Shown: positions 21,331 to 32,175 of the stretch, piece by piece
How the letters are laid out: the number at the start of each line of letters is the position of its first letter
How positions within the stretch are numbered: position 1 is the first letter of the stretch
Source of the DNA: Anthoceros angustus
Lineage: Eukaryota; Streptophyta; Anthocerotopsida; Anthocerotales; Anthocerotaceae
Direction of reading: 5' to 3'
Assembly: GCA_010909165.1 (NCBI GenBank)
Contig: MU008158.1
Span: forward strand, 1,761,478-1,825,477
DNA length: 64,000 bases
Program-made: the position numbers and the translations under genes
The notes under the pieces: generated by a model
Seen by the model: only the letters and a program-made list of their open reading frames with translations
What the model was told of the DNA's origin: nothing
The model's database searches: none

Positions 21331-22759
21331 ATGTGGCAAGAAGTAAAGAATCGCGCAGCTACCACTTGTTCAGAATATATCCAAGACGCTGGGTTACTAG
21401 GACCTAGTCCAAGTTCTCAAAGTAGCCAAAAAATAAAAACATGGGTTCCAAATACTTTAAAAGCTCAAATTGCAGCATATGCACTTCAATGGCACCGTGC
21501 TCTTCCTCTTAAGGGAATTATAATTGGACAAACTCCTACACTCTATGATAAAGGAAGTCCAAGCACTGTTGAAACAGCTCCACCTTTAGCTGCTAGCTTT
21601 TCCTTTTCTGAAAGTTGTGAGATTCCAGCTACGTCTGAAATTTTGGCAAACGAAATAAGTCTTTGTGGTAAGATGAGAGTATGTTCGTTCTAGAGGAATA
21701 TGTGAATCAGAGCTTGCTTACTGACCTATTCTAATCTATAGTAGTGAATTGAAAATTGTAGGAAAAGATAGGAATGGTGTATTGGAGGCCATCAGAGATT
21801 GTTGGAAGCTAGTGGACCATGGTGTTTTATCCATTTTTGCTCTTCCATTAGGAATGGAAAATCGATTTGATTGGTCACCAGCTACAGAAAGTGACACTCT
21901 TCAAATGCAAATTCTTGTACGATGTCTTTGTGACTTGATTTCATTGTCAGCAGAAATGGGTCCTCGAGGAACCACAATTGTGGTAGCCATGGGGAGATGG
22001 GCACATGATTTGTCCTCAGAGCTAAGGAGACAGTTTAATGAAAAGCTTCACAATGGCCGAAGTAAATATTGGACATTGGATATTCGTGCCTCCCTTTATC
22101 ATCCTGCAAGAACGTGGCACAAATATAATACCCGGAATCCTGATCACATTACCATGGGCCGTGAAGATGAGTTGCTATTGCTTCACAACCTTTTAATTTC
22201 AGGAAGAGATTTTTCACAAACAATTGAAGTTCAGCAACCAAATAGAAATATGAAAACAAACACAGTAGGTCATACAAATGCAATAGATCATACAAATGCA
22301 ATAGATCGTACAAATGCAATAGATCGTACAAATGCCGTAGGTCATACCAATGGAAATGGAGGTGGTTTTCAGTTAAAGAGTGGAGGCGTTGGGAAAAATA
22401 TTTTTGAGTGTCCAGCAAGAAATAATGGTTATGATGATGTAAATGAGAATTCAAACTATAATTTCGAGCGGTCAACAAGAAACAATGGTTATGATGATGT
22501 AAATGAGAATTCAAACTATAATTTTGAGTTGTCAACAAGAAACAATGGTTATGATGATGTAAATGAGAATTCAAACTATAATTTCGAACTGTCAACAAGA
22601 AACAATGGTTATGATGATGTAAATGAGAATTCAATCTATACTAGTCACCCAATCCCCGTTGCTTCTCATTTTCGAAGGCCACACATAGATAGAATGTCAG
22701 AAAAAATATATAGTTGTGATAGCGATGATTCAAGTGTCATTATGACCTCACATTATTGA
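21331..22759 (+). CDS. Divergent uracil-DNA-glycosylase-fold protein with a repeat tail (putative)
   Basis: Two exons, 21331-21667 and 21762-22759, join in phase across a 94-base GT..AG intron and give about 445 residues. I see the five family-1 UDG signature positions in order. GIIIGQTP (63-69) stands where GQDPYP is usual. AASFSFS (88-93) resembles the AFS segment. HGVLSIFALPLG (132-143) fits the GVLLLN strand, VVAMGRWA (186-193) the LWG-A strand, and YHPART (225-230) the HPS Leu-loop. The usual catalytic Asp is Thr here, so activity is doubtful. Residues from about 275 are a tail of short peptide repeats, rich in Asn. The open frame extends upstream of 21331 to an acceptor-like site near 21122, so an earlier exon may exist. 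The UDG call is by eye; a structure-level check is needed before trusting it. Confidence 0.45.
22265..22352 (+). repeat. 18-base in-frame repeat (about 5 copies)
   Basis: Tandem 18-base units encoding six-residue repeats such as HTNAID and RTNAID inside the UDG-like gene. Confidence 0.9.
22400..22635 (+). repeat. 60-base in-frame repeat, four copies
   Basis: Exact 60-base period. Each unit encodes 20 residues containing NNGYDDVNENSNYNFE. Copies are nearly identical, so amplification is recent or the array is kept homogeneous. Confidence 0.95.
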
Positions 22760-23189
22760 TATTGAATGAAATATTTCAATAAGAATCATCCTACCTTTGA
22801 GGAAGGGGAGATCTTTATGGTATCCCATCTTTGAAAATTCAATAAAATATATAGTTTTGAATAAAAAATTTTATGTTATATATCAATACTTTTAAATATA
22901 TATAAATCTAATTCTAAATTTTAATAGGTATATAAATTATCTAATAGCGATATTAAAGTTTAAGATAGTGTTGAAGTGATGAATATATTTACTTAAGAAA
23001 GCAAACACGTACCAAGAAAAATAATATCAAGAACTTCATAAATCTAAATCAAGGCAGGAGCAGGCGCCCATCATAGGTTGTTCCCCTTCGTCTAGGGGTA
23101 GATGGGATTCCCTCTCTTTTTTCTTACATATAAAGTCTCCATTTCCCTCAAATCAAAGGCGGGGTGGACGTGGGATCCAACATCTGGGC
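22760..23189. other. A+T-rich right margin of the island
   Basis: Non-coding. Composition changes abruptly near 23050 to a G+C-richer sequence leading into the SERS remnant. Confidence 0.5.
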
Positions 23190-25324
23190 CCTGAGAGGTG
23201 CCAATGTTGCTTCCGCCGGCCCCGCAGCCTTATACTGCCCATGGGGTACTCGGATCCTGCTGCTTACGTCGCTTACGTCCCTTGAGGAGTACTGTCAGGA
23301 CATAAGCTTGGAAGCTGCTGCATACTCCAACTTTGATAAGCTTGAACGAATCCAGGCGAGGGATACGTAGGACGCGGCTCGAAGCTAGCTATCTCGATGG
23401 AGCTCGTGAGCTTCACTCCGAAGTTGGCGATGTCACCTGCCCATTCTGGGTTTGCTGCCGCTTCGTTTCGTTCCTTCGTTTTATTTTCTTTTGCTTTCGC
23501 GGGCGCAGAATATACGAAGGGAATGTGCTTGCAGCCGTCCATGCACGGATAGAGTACCCCTGGGACATGTACTCCTGTTGCTGTTTGGTAGTTTTCCCAA
23601 ATGCAACAGAGCTCCAGAGACTATGGAGACCACCCTGCAGGGGATCCCAAGCTGTGGAAAGCACAAGGTTTGGGGTTTCATAATGAGAGAGGCAAAGCCA
23701 CGGCCAAAGAACCTACTGTGCATCTACTGGAAAGAGACAAAGAATTGAGCGGGCGTGTTGGTAGAACCCCTCTGAATTTGCAAGCAGTTCCTCGTGGACT
23801 TCAAACACTAACTGTCAAGACGGCTTGTTAAGACGAACTGCTCGACTGTGAAAAGCCCGCGCAGAAGGAAGAGACCAAGCGGAACCTCCCATGAGATCCA
23901 GCCTCCATTCTGAAGCATGTTGAGAAGCCTGCATATCTGGAACACGTCTACCACAATCTGTGTCAGGGCGTACTCATGAGTTACATGCCACTGTGAACCG
24001 TGATATTAATCAAGCACAATACAACAACCCACCTAAGCGGCAATTACTTGGGATCAATCCATTCCTTTCGATGGTACGCACATCCAGGTTGCTCAGATGT
24101 CACAATGAGATACGTATCATCACCTTCCCCTGTGACCTGGACATTTCTGACACAGTATCATGTGACGTCCGAACTCAACACAAGCAAGACTTCCAGCCGC
24201 AATCAGGCAAACCGTTCGTGAGTATAACCCGCACCTTGTAGAGCTCTTCATAACGCTGAGCCAACTGAGCACATTCCTCCATCACATCCATTCTCATAGA
24301 AAATTGGCAGCTGCATAGGTTCAAAATTGCAGCCCTTCAAGAACTTATGAGCGAAAATGACCAGAGCCAGACTCAAATCGTAACCAAGAGCCCTCAGATA
24401 GTACACTCTGCTTCCCGCAACATCCGTACCTGGACCGAATTATAAAACATGGATGTGAGAAAATTCGTGATCATCACACAAGCCCTAGCAAAGATTCAAC
24501 ACCCAACTGCCCACACCTTTCACCAAGTCCGCAATCCCCAAAGCTTGAACAAGGTCGACAGGGTTCTTGAGGTTTGCCTCTTCCCTTCTTGTCCCCAACG
24601 TCCTCACAACTTCATCATCGGCCTAAGCAGATCCAAGAGCTGCACATGAAAAGCTAACTCCACGACACAGCCAGCAACTACTCGACCACAACGAGCACTC
24701 ACCTCATCATTAGAAATGGGGACCGAGTCATGAATAACATTCCCAACAAGTTTCAACCCCTTAACCATTTCCTGACAAGTGCGCTTCAATGCAGTCCACT
24801 CCACTGCCCTCCGTTCCAGGTCGATCGCATTTTCTCCTTTCAGAAGATCCGCCAAGCCAGGTCAACACAACCTCTGAGCAGTAGAATCTGCTTCACGACC
24901 AGTGCTTGCTTTCCAGCTCGGTCGTGCTTTCTCCTTTCTGAAGGAATCTGCCGAACCAGGTCACTAAGCCCTGAGCAGTCGGATCTGCTTCACGACGAGT
25001 ACACTATTTCCAGGAGGCCACTTACACGTGTGTCGTAAAAGGGCGACACCCTTGTTGAGCTTGTTATACTCTGACTGGATCAAAGTGCTGTCCTGAAACC
25101 CGATCAAAGGGCTTCTTCAGTTAGCGATGCAACCCTCCAGAGGTCCCCACCCTTTTTCACAAAAACAAACACGGGTGTGAAGGGGACATGCCCTGCCACC
25201 ACTCCGTGTCGAGCTTGATAATCTCATCGACCAGCTCCACACTGGCAAATCGTGTGTGCTGGGACTCCCTCACCCCGAGAGGCTGAGGGCCCTTCTCCGT
25301 CCGAGACAAGCTGATGTTCAACAT
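23190..25324 (-). pseudogene. SERS: Decayed, intron-bearing cytosolic seryl-tRNA synthetase copy
   Basis: SerRS charges tRNA-Ser. The minus strand reads the family from its start: MLNISLSRTEKG and FASVELVDEIIKLDTEW (25324 to about 25190), EYNKLNKGVALLR (near 25030), GLKLVGNVIHDSVPISNDE (near 24700), VVRTLGTRREEANLKNPVDL (near 24560), then MRMDVMEECAQLAQRYEELY (near 24270), TGEGDDTYLIVTSEQPGCAY (near 24140), EAGSHGR (near 23900) and GIPCRVVSIVSGAL (near 23640). Intron-like gaps with splice-like borders remain, so it arose by DNA duplication, not retroposition. It is broken: exon 1 has no GT donor, a frameshift lies just before MRMDV, a stop follows WIDPK and the last exons are scrambled. An intact gene must be elsewhere. 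Confidence 0.85.
24828..25000. repeat. Imperfect tandem duplication (about 97-base period) in the SERS remnant
   Basis: The stretch containing ATCTGCTTCACGAC (24889-24902) recurs as 24985-24998 with similar flanks. It duplicates part of the N-terminal coiled-coil exon and helps to disrupt the gene. Confidence 0.75.
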
Positions 25325-26439
25325 GGTTCGCTGCTCGAGCTTGCTCGCTTTCTGCGGGCAAAAACGCCCTTACGAATTACCTCGCCTCGTCCCAAGCGTT
25401 CACTAAATTCGTCCAACACGCCCCCCGGGCCCCGGCCTCTCCTCCCCAGACAGCACCCGCCGTTAGTGAGAAGTGAACCAAGCCCGTCCGAATTCAGCAT
25501 CGTTGCGGTGGTGAGAAGTCGAAACGGCGTCGAGCGCGGTGGCTGAGGACAGCCTTTGCGACCAAGATTGAGATTGCCGGGGGCATGGAGTTGTGAAAGA
25601 AGCCACTTTTCGGGCGGTCCTGAGAGTCCAATTTTGAAAGACATGGTTTCAAATTTGATTCTTTGGTACTGTGGTTTCTCTCGGAACGTGACCCTGTTGG
25701 AGCTACTGTGGACTACCTGTTGTTGACGAGCGCCTTCAAGCACCGTCCTGGTTACATGACACAGAGCTTAAAGGAGCCCACAATTCCGATATCGACAACA
25801 GGGAATTTGAAGTGACGCGAAGAAGAAATGCTGTGACCCCATCTGGATGCTGTTGGATTCCGAGAGTGGTAGGAACATGCCAGGGGAAGGATGTCAGCTT
25901 GCTGCACCCTTTCCCAGCAATCAGCACCTGCAGAATTGGAATCGACACAGAGGAGATCCGGAGGCACTCACACCAGGCTGGATTGCCAGGATCCTGGTGC
26001 AGAGAACCACACGGAGACTCCTCCCCTGTCCATGTCTTACTCCCATGACGAGCAGCTGCAGGGGTGCGTGCAGAAATCAGGCGCCACCCCAACAGTTCTC
26101 TCGCGACGATGGCGAGCCCGACATACAGGGCCTTACTCTCATCACCAGAACACGGAAGCTCTCCGTATAACAACGCCGTGATTAAGCATCCTGAGCTTAG
26201 ATCGGTACTTAGATGGGGTGCCTAAAGGGAGTGGATGCCCTTGGTGCAAGTAGTTTAGGCACTCCATGGTACAAGTTGTTAAGTACCAAGTCCCGTGACG
26301 GAAATCCGTCCTTAGTGGACTTAAATAAAATTCTTCTTCTTCTCCGGCTGACGTAGCATTAGCTGATGGGGGCTAGGGAAAAATAATATGACTCCATGAA
26401 ATTCTGAGAATGCACGGGTGGACTAATAGTACATATACG
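25325..26439. other. Intergenic region; one unassigned minus-strand open frame
   Basis: A 145-codon frame at 25736-26173 (-) has no domain I recognise and no clear splice sites. I do not call a gene. Confidence 0.4.
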
Positions 26440-26985
26440 CCAAGGTGGCTTAGTCCGTGCTTCGCCCCAACTGCAGGCCCACCCTGCCCCGCCTCCGTGC
26501 GGCGCCCCTTCTCGCCCCGCCTCGCCTTGGTGATTCGCCCCCCTCGCCCCTCCACGCCTGTGTGCCTCGGCAGCTGGCCCTGCCTGCCCCGCCTGCATGC
26601 CGCGCACCTACTCGCCCCAACTAGACTGCCTGCCTTGCCCCTCGTCGCCCTGCCCACCTTCCGTCCCTGGGCTTGGCTCATCCCGCCCTGCCCCGCCTGC
26701 GTAACGCGCCCCGACCCGTCTGGACGCGCCTGGCTGCCAGGACCCGCCTAGACGCACCTGCGCGCCTGCGTGGACGCTCTTGCCTGCCTCGCCCCTCGTC
26801 GCCCCGCCCGCCTGCGTACCTCGCCCCTCCTTCCCCCGTCCCGTCTGTCTGCCTCGCCACTGGTCGCCCCAAGCAGCGTCCGTGCATCCCCCAAATCAGC
26901 CCCGCCAAGCCTGTGTTCCTCGCCCCTCAGGGGCCCTCGCCCCTGCCCAAACCCTGCTCCCACCGTCCCACCCTCCTAGGAGATG
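26440..26985. repeat. C-rich, strand-asymmetric low-complexity tract
   Basis: About 550 bases in which the plus strand is mostly C and T, with reiterated CGCCCC, CTGCC and CCTCGCCCCTCGTCGCCC variants. A degenerate minisatellite. Open frames in it on both strands are artefacts of composition. Confidence 0.75.
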
Positions 26986-28252
26986 AACCCTAAAAACGGG
27001 CAGTGGCTTGGCAGTGGCTTGCCCCGCACCCTAAAGTGGAACAGAGCACGCGCAAAAAAAAATTTTGGTGCCCGCGCAAGAAAAAATCACATTACGCGAA
27101 AAAAAGGAAGTTCCCTTTCTGTGTACCGGTGAGCGCGAAGTGGCCGCTTTGGTGCATCCGCTTTGGGCTACCCCATTTTGGTCGGGTTACCAAACCGACA
27201 CCAAACAGACATGTGGTGTGAATAAAAGTTTTGCGCGCAGAAAAAATGCCCCGTCCCCTCTGTCCTCTTTGATATGCCGTATTACAGCCTATGTGGACCA
27301 GCTCTATAATGGGCTTGGTGAGGAGTGGAGACTCAAATACTAGTCTCAATTATTACCACTCTCTTGTATTGCCTGCCAGACCAAGGACTACCTCGGTCTT
27401 TCAAACGAGACTCACGAGATAATGCTCAAGACAGGCATGGCTTGCAAAACACGCTTAGCATACTTCATTTTGCGCAAAGAATCTAGGTGGGAAATCTAAC
27501 AAATTGCCTACTGATAGATACATACTGATAGAGAGCATTTGCTTGCCGCACACTTGTTGATGAGAACACATGTTGATGAGAACACATGGGTGGTAATTGA
27601 AAAGCCCTAATTTGCTTCAAGTTTTAATGAAGGAGCTTCGGTTTTTCTTTCACTCTAGAGTTAAATAACTGTCTTGTGTAAAACATCTACCCCCATTCAA
27701 TATTAATTTATTAAAGATAAATAAAAGCTTTAATATGTCGGTGAAAGCGGATCGAGTCCTCCCTTCAGGTGTGGAGAGATGGTACTCCCTTCATAAGTAG
27801 ACACATCGAATCCTTCCTCCTCTTCAGGAGAGGAGAGATAGTCCTCCCTTCATAAGTAGACACATCGAATCCTTCCTTCGAGAACAATATCTAGAGGGTT
27901 CCACTCGAACTCCACGGTCAAGTACCCTTTGGATCGAATCACTCTTGGAAAGGGTGCTATCCATCCCTTCTTTTGTAAAAGGGCCCTACGCGGCCCGCCT
28001 GTTGGAAAAGCCTTCCGGGCTCCTCAGCATTAAATTCGCGATCAAGTTCATTATTTAGAAATAGACAGGTGGCAAAAATATCCACATACATGTCAGAGGT
28101 CACAGAGGGGCAAGGAACATGATACAGGGGAGCCAGAGACGACAATTACGAGTGGCTGCCAGGAAGGCGGTGGAGGTTCAAATGAATCCATGCAGGGTTT
28201 GCGTGAATGAATCAATGCAGGACTTGCGTGAACATTTGCAGACACGGCAGTG
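26986..28252. other. Intergenic region with a short tandem duplication
   Basis: CTCCCTTCATAAGTAGACAC followed by ATCGAATCCTTCCT occurs twice (from about 27786 and 27843). The 3' UTR of the F-box gene should lie near 28200. No other gene signal. Confidence 0.5.
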
Positions 28253-29886
28253 TCAGACTTTTCCCTGTAGATTCGTCACACGTGCAAAATTGGCAGGACC
28301 GTCTTCCAGGTTGGGCATGAAGACGCCGTTGCATAGTTTGAGGGTCTCCATGTTGAGTTTCTTCAGCTCCGAATGCGCCGAGAGGCGTGTGATGCTGGAG
28401 TGCGGTAGGTCCGTCCACGACCCGCTCTTGATATCGTACACCGTTCTCAGGCCCGAGCAGTCCACCGCACACTTGGCATTACACTGCGAAGACTGAGTGA
28501 AAACAATGCGCCCATCGTGAGTCGCAATTGAGCTCTGGCGGGACATGTCCGCAATTCTGTAGGGGTTCTGCCCCAGGACCTTCCACTTCCATGCGGACGC
28601 CTCCTGGTCGGCGTCGCGCACCAGCTCCAAAATGAAGTAGGTCTCGGCTGCACGTACGCGGACGACGACGAACGAAGAACGTGTGAGAAACACAGCCCGT
28701 TGAGAGGCCGAGAAAAAAAAGGAGAAAAGGTGCAACGATGAAGAGGCAACAACGACAACAAATTGAATTGGCTATGTGTGTACGTACTTGTGTCTTGGCG
28801 CAATTGCGCGGTCCCAAACATGCGGCCCTGCCACTCGCTGATGCAGTTAGGGATGAGAAGGAATTCTTTGCCGTCCACGGTGATCTTGGAGGAGGCGATC
28901 TCGTCGCTGCTGATCCAGCCTCCCTGCGCCAGATCGAACACGGCCAGGCGCTGGCGGGCTAGCAGATGCATCCCGGCGCGGAGGTTGATCGACTTCTCCA
29001 CCAGGCAGTAGAGCAGGCCGGGGTTGGCCGGCGTGTTGACAGACCCTACCAGCACGTTGCAGCCATCCGGGAGGCGGTACTCGGGGCCCCAGCCGCTCCA
29101 GCCCGAGCGGAAGAGTGTGACGGAGGTGACCGTGGAGGCGTAGTCCCGGGGGGATTTGAGGCCGGCGGCGAAGATGGTGAAATCCGCGCGCCTCCAGCTG
29201 CTTCGCGGAGGCTGAGCCTGCAAGGGCTTGGATTTGTACATCCGGCAGTAGTACATGCCGAAATTTTTCACCGCCGGGAGCTCCACGCTCCAGTCTGTGG
29301 CCGGGTTCCAGAGCGTAACGCACAGGTCTTCCAGCGACGTCCCGAAGCAGAAAATCCCGCCTGCTCCCGACACGAACGCCACTCTCCCCCCGCGCCCTGG
29401 CCTGCAGAAAGGCGGCAACCGCTCCCAATTCTCCGTTTGCATGTTGTACCCCACGCTCTCCAGCGCGATGGAGCCGGCGCTGGAGACCGCTCCCGCGCCG
29501 GGGCCGGAACCGTTCCGATCAAGAAAGAAGACCGGCGAGTGCTCCCCCCACATCTGCCTGCCCGCGGGCCCGTCCGCAGACAACACCGCGTTCCAAGTCC
29601 GGCACACGCACCTGGCGATGCAGCGCGACTGGAAGCCCGGGAGGAAGCCGAAGATCTTGCTCCATATCTCTTCCGGCAGAAACACGTCTCCCGGGCCCTG
29701 GCCCGACCCCGGCACCTTCATGCCCTGGCTGCCACTACAGTCGTCTGCCGCCGCGTGGCTCTTGGCGCGCTCCGGTTTGAAGCTTCTGCGGTGGCTCACG
29801 CTAAACTTGTGCACAGAGCGCGAGACCATGGCGGAATCCTGATCCACCGCCATGGAATAAAAGGCAAGCTCCGCTGTCACACACAC
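28253..29886 (-). CDS. F-box protein with beta-propeller-like C-terminal region, two exons
   Basis: Probable substrate receptor of an SCF ubiquitin ligase. Exons 28788-29886 and 28253-28647 join in phase across a GT..AG intron, giving 497 residues from the first ATG; Met12 (29853) and Met20 (29829) are equally plausible starts. The F-box is at about residues 69-105: FLPEEIWSKIFGFLPGFQSR then CVCRTWNAVLS. The rest has irregular blade-like repeats with paired Trp/Gly motifs (NWERLPPFCRPG, VTLWNPATDWSVELP, QGGWISSDEI, SGSWTDLPHSS), as in F-box/kelch or FBA-type proteins. The specific orthologue is not recognised. The gene looks intact. A minisatellite begins just upstream of its start and may lie in the promoter. 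Confidence 0.8.
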
Positions 29887-29889
29887 TCC

Positions 29890-30165
29890 CCGATTCTAGC
29901 AGGAAAGATAAAGCTCCTGCGCACACACTCCAATTTCTTCTTCTTTTCCTTCCTCGCAGGGCTGGCAAGAAAGACAAAGCTCTTGCACCACACACTCCAA
30001 TTTCTTCTTCCTCTTCGTTCCGCGCCGGGCTCGCAGAAAAGGGAAGCTCGCTCGGTGACGCACACACAAACTCCGATTTCCCCTCCTTCTTCCTTCCCCG
30101 CTGGGCTCGCAAGAAAGGCAAACTCCCTTGGCGCACAAACTCCAAGTACTCCTCCTTTCGTCCTC
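29890..30165. repeat. Degenerate minisatellite upstream of the F-box gene (about 70-75-base unit, four copies)
   Basis: Each unit has a GGCTCGCAAGAAAGGCAAA-like part, a CACACACTCCAATTTC-like part and a CTTCTTCCTTC tract. It starts 4 bases upstream of the most distal F-box start codon, so it overlaps the promoter or 5' UTR. Confidence 0.8.
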
Positions 30166-31188
30166 GCGCCGCTCGCCTCCTCCTCCTGCTCCTCCCCGAT
30201 ACCGAATAAAAAGACAAAAGCCGGCCGAGGCCAGCTTCCCCGCGCGGGACGGGGAGGCACAGCCAGAGGTGGCCTATCTTGTGCAGCAGGAAAAGCAGAA
30301 TCCGAAAAGCGGGAAAGCAGCCAATGCGCAGGCGCGCACCGCCACACCCTTTCAAGGGCCGGGCCGCAGAACGTAACGCTGGAGTCCGGAGGAGCAGCCT
30401 GCCTTCTGCCTCCTGCAAGCCTGGCCTGGCAGGCGAGGATGCGTGCCGGGTTTAAGGCCGCCTGGCACGCGCTTGCGGGAGGAGGAGACAGATGGCAGAA
30501 CGGACCCCGTTTCCATAGTCAACAGACGAGGCGCCAGGCTACAACGCTGTCGGTTTCCTGATACGTGCGCGCCTCTCTTGCAAAACGTGATACCGCGTTG
30601 GCACCGACGGCTGCCAGTGAAACGCACACGCGCCGCTTATCACCAGCAATCGCAGCAAAGACTCGGAGAGCATGGGAAATAAACAAGGAACCTTCTGTGC
30701 GGCAAGACGAAGGAATGGAAAGGAAAAAAAGGAAGGAAAAAACTGGAGAGAGACCTTTACTTTTTGCACATGCGTGCCACCACCCCGGGTATACCCTTCA
30801 AAGCGACGTGCCTTACGTGTCGCTTTGACAACAGCCACGAAGTACCCAGCCCATATTCACCGCGGGCAGTGCCACAATGTGTGTATGTACATGGTAATGG
30901 AGCTTCACCTAAGTGCCCCACGCACAACCGTCCAAGATAGTCTTATGCTCTTTGTAACAAGATTGACAAGGATCAGGGCGGGCGAGGGGTGGCCCATAGG
31001 ACACGACCAAAGCAAGGGATGGCGGGGGGTGGCCCAAAGGACACGACCAAAGCAACATACAGGCAGCATCAGTGATTGAAGCAAATGGCACGGGACCATG
31101 GCGTGACCAGGTCAACAAGGTATATTATGGAAGGAACATAAATCCCCTTTGACCATATGCAGCTCGGACGCCTGCAGACGCATGAGGA
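30166..31188. other. Intergenic region
   Basis: No gene recognised. Contains a 40-base tandem duplication at about 30981-31055 (GGGTGGCCCAAAGGACACGA and neighbours). Confidence 0.5.
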
Positions 31189-31850
31189 TCAGGTGAGGTC
31201 GTCTTCCACGGCCTCGTCCCGTGCCTTCAGCGCCTCCTTTGCATGTAGCAAGAGTGTGGTTCTCCATTGATCCTATGCAAGGCGGGTGAGGTGGGTCAGT
31301 CCAGGCTTGTCGGTGTGACTAGGAAAGATAAACCAACAATTGTCGACAGCACAAGGCAAGCAAGGAAGAGACGGAAGCCGAAGAGTCACTCACCAACCGG
31401 GATAGGCTCTGGTACTCTATCACGGTGTCTGTCAACTTTGCCACGTCCGACTCCTCTACTCTTGTTGCCACGGTCTGTAGCAATGGGCAGGGTCAGGACC
31501 AGACGTACTGTACCACTTGCAGTCATTTCAGCTCACCTGCCGGATGCGACGCCGCGAATACCATTAAGAATTTACACTCCCGGTCTGATTCAAAACTCGT
31601 ATCCAAATCCTACACAAGGTTACAGCAAATCCCCATCAAGGATACCACCAATTCACGTTCTACATGCAACGGTGCTAAAACCTGACTGCTTGTTACGGAC
31701 CTGGATGGCGTTCAGCACAGCCACACCATTCATTTTGCAGATTTGGCAAATGCCAGCATTCATGAGATGGTCCTTCACACCAAATCTTAGCACATTGCTT
31801 TCAAACGATCGTTGTGCAACGTTACACCGTAGATGGCTCTCCGGCACGAG
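31189..31850 (-). pseudogene. Decayed 3' part of an alpha-SNAP gene
   Basis: Alpha-SNAP recruits NSF to disassemble SNARE complexes. The minus strand keeps the last four exons. About 31701-31850 reads NVLRFGVKDHLMNAGICQ. 31537-31609 reads DLDTSFESDRECKFL. 31394-31474 reads VEESDVAKLTDTVIEYQSL. 31189-31272 reads DQWRTTLLLHAKEALKAR and ends in the typical EDDLT. Intron borders are mostly canonical. However, the 73-base exon followed by an 81-base exon breaks the frame, the first exon has a frameshift (AIY and VAQRSF lie in different frames), and the N-terminal two thirds of the gene are missing upstream. It is therefore a DNA-level fragment. Only the C-terminus looks selectively clean. Confidence 0.8.
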
Positions 31851-31896
31851 CACATGATTGTCTCAAGCTTATGCAGCTACATATGTTACATCCACT

Positions 31897-32175
31897 GTAA
31901 GGAACGGTGAATAGTAATAAATCGTAGTAAAAACCAGCAAATAAGGGTAGAAGCCATTAGTAAAATATAGAGCAAAGTAAGTAGAAAAATTGGGATGAAT
32001 AATAGTAAGTATTGGTAGTAAAATCTATCAGATAAGGCTAGCCCTCTACTAACCCAAGGGTCCGTGACAGTGGCAGAGTGGCAGTCGGGACGTTGACAAG
32101 CTCAAGTATAAATACTTGATCAATTAGAGAACTAGGCACGGTTCTCAAGCATATTTGTTATAGTAGTATCAGAGC
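31897..32175 (+). mobile_element. Possible copia-type LTR with an adjacent initiator-tRNA primer site
   Basis: TGTAAGGAACGGTGAATAG opens a stretch of about 265 bases with a TATA-like TATAAATACT near 32108. It ends near 32162, followed by AGTATCAGAGCCTG, resembling the usual TGGTATCAGAGC primer-binding site. No second LTR was found, so this is a fragment at best. Confidence 0.4.

Noticed and set aside
22149-22634. 161-codon minus frame with LNSHLHHHNHCFLL repeats
   Set aside because: Reverse reading of the 60-base and 18-base coding repeats of the UDG-like gene.
22400-22635. CRISPR-like regular repeats
   Set aside because: The four 60-base units are contiguous without spacers and lie in a coding frame; the genome is eukaryotic.
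23081-23110. tRNA-like stretch (TTCGTCTAGGGGTAGATGGG)
   Set aside because: No matching acceptor stem or T-arm; cannot be folded into a cloverleaf by eye.
26359-26986. Several open frames on both strands
   Set aside because: All fall in the C-rich low-complexity tract and encode only Ala/Pro/Arg/Gly-rich sequence.
28966-30561. 531-codon plus-strand open frame
   Set aside because: Mostly antisense to the F-box gene and then running through the minisatellite; composition-driven, no domain.
31267-31857. 196-codon plus frame
   Set aside because: Antisense to the alpha-SNAP remnant, whose exons on the minus strand explain the openness.
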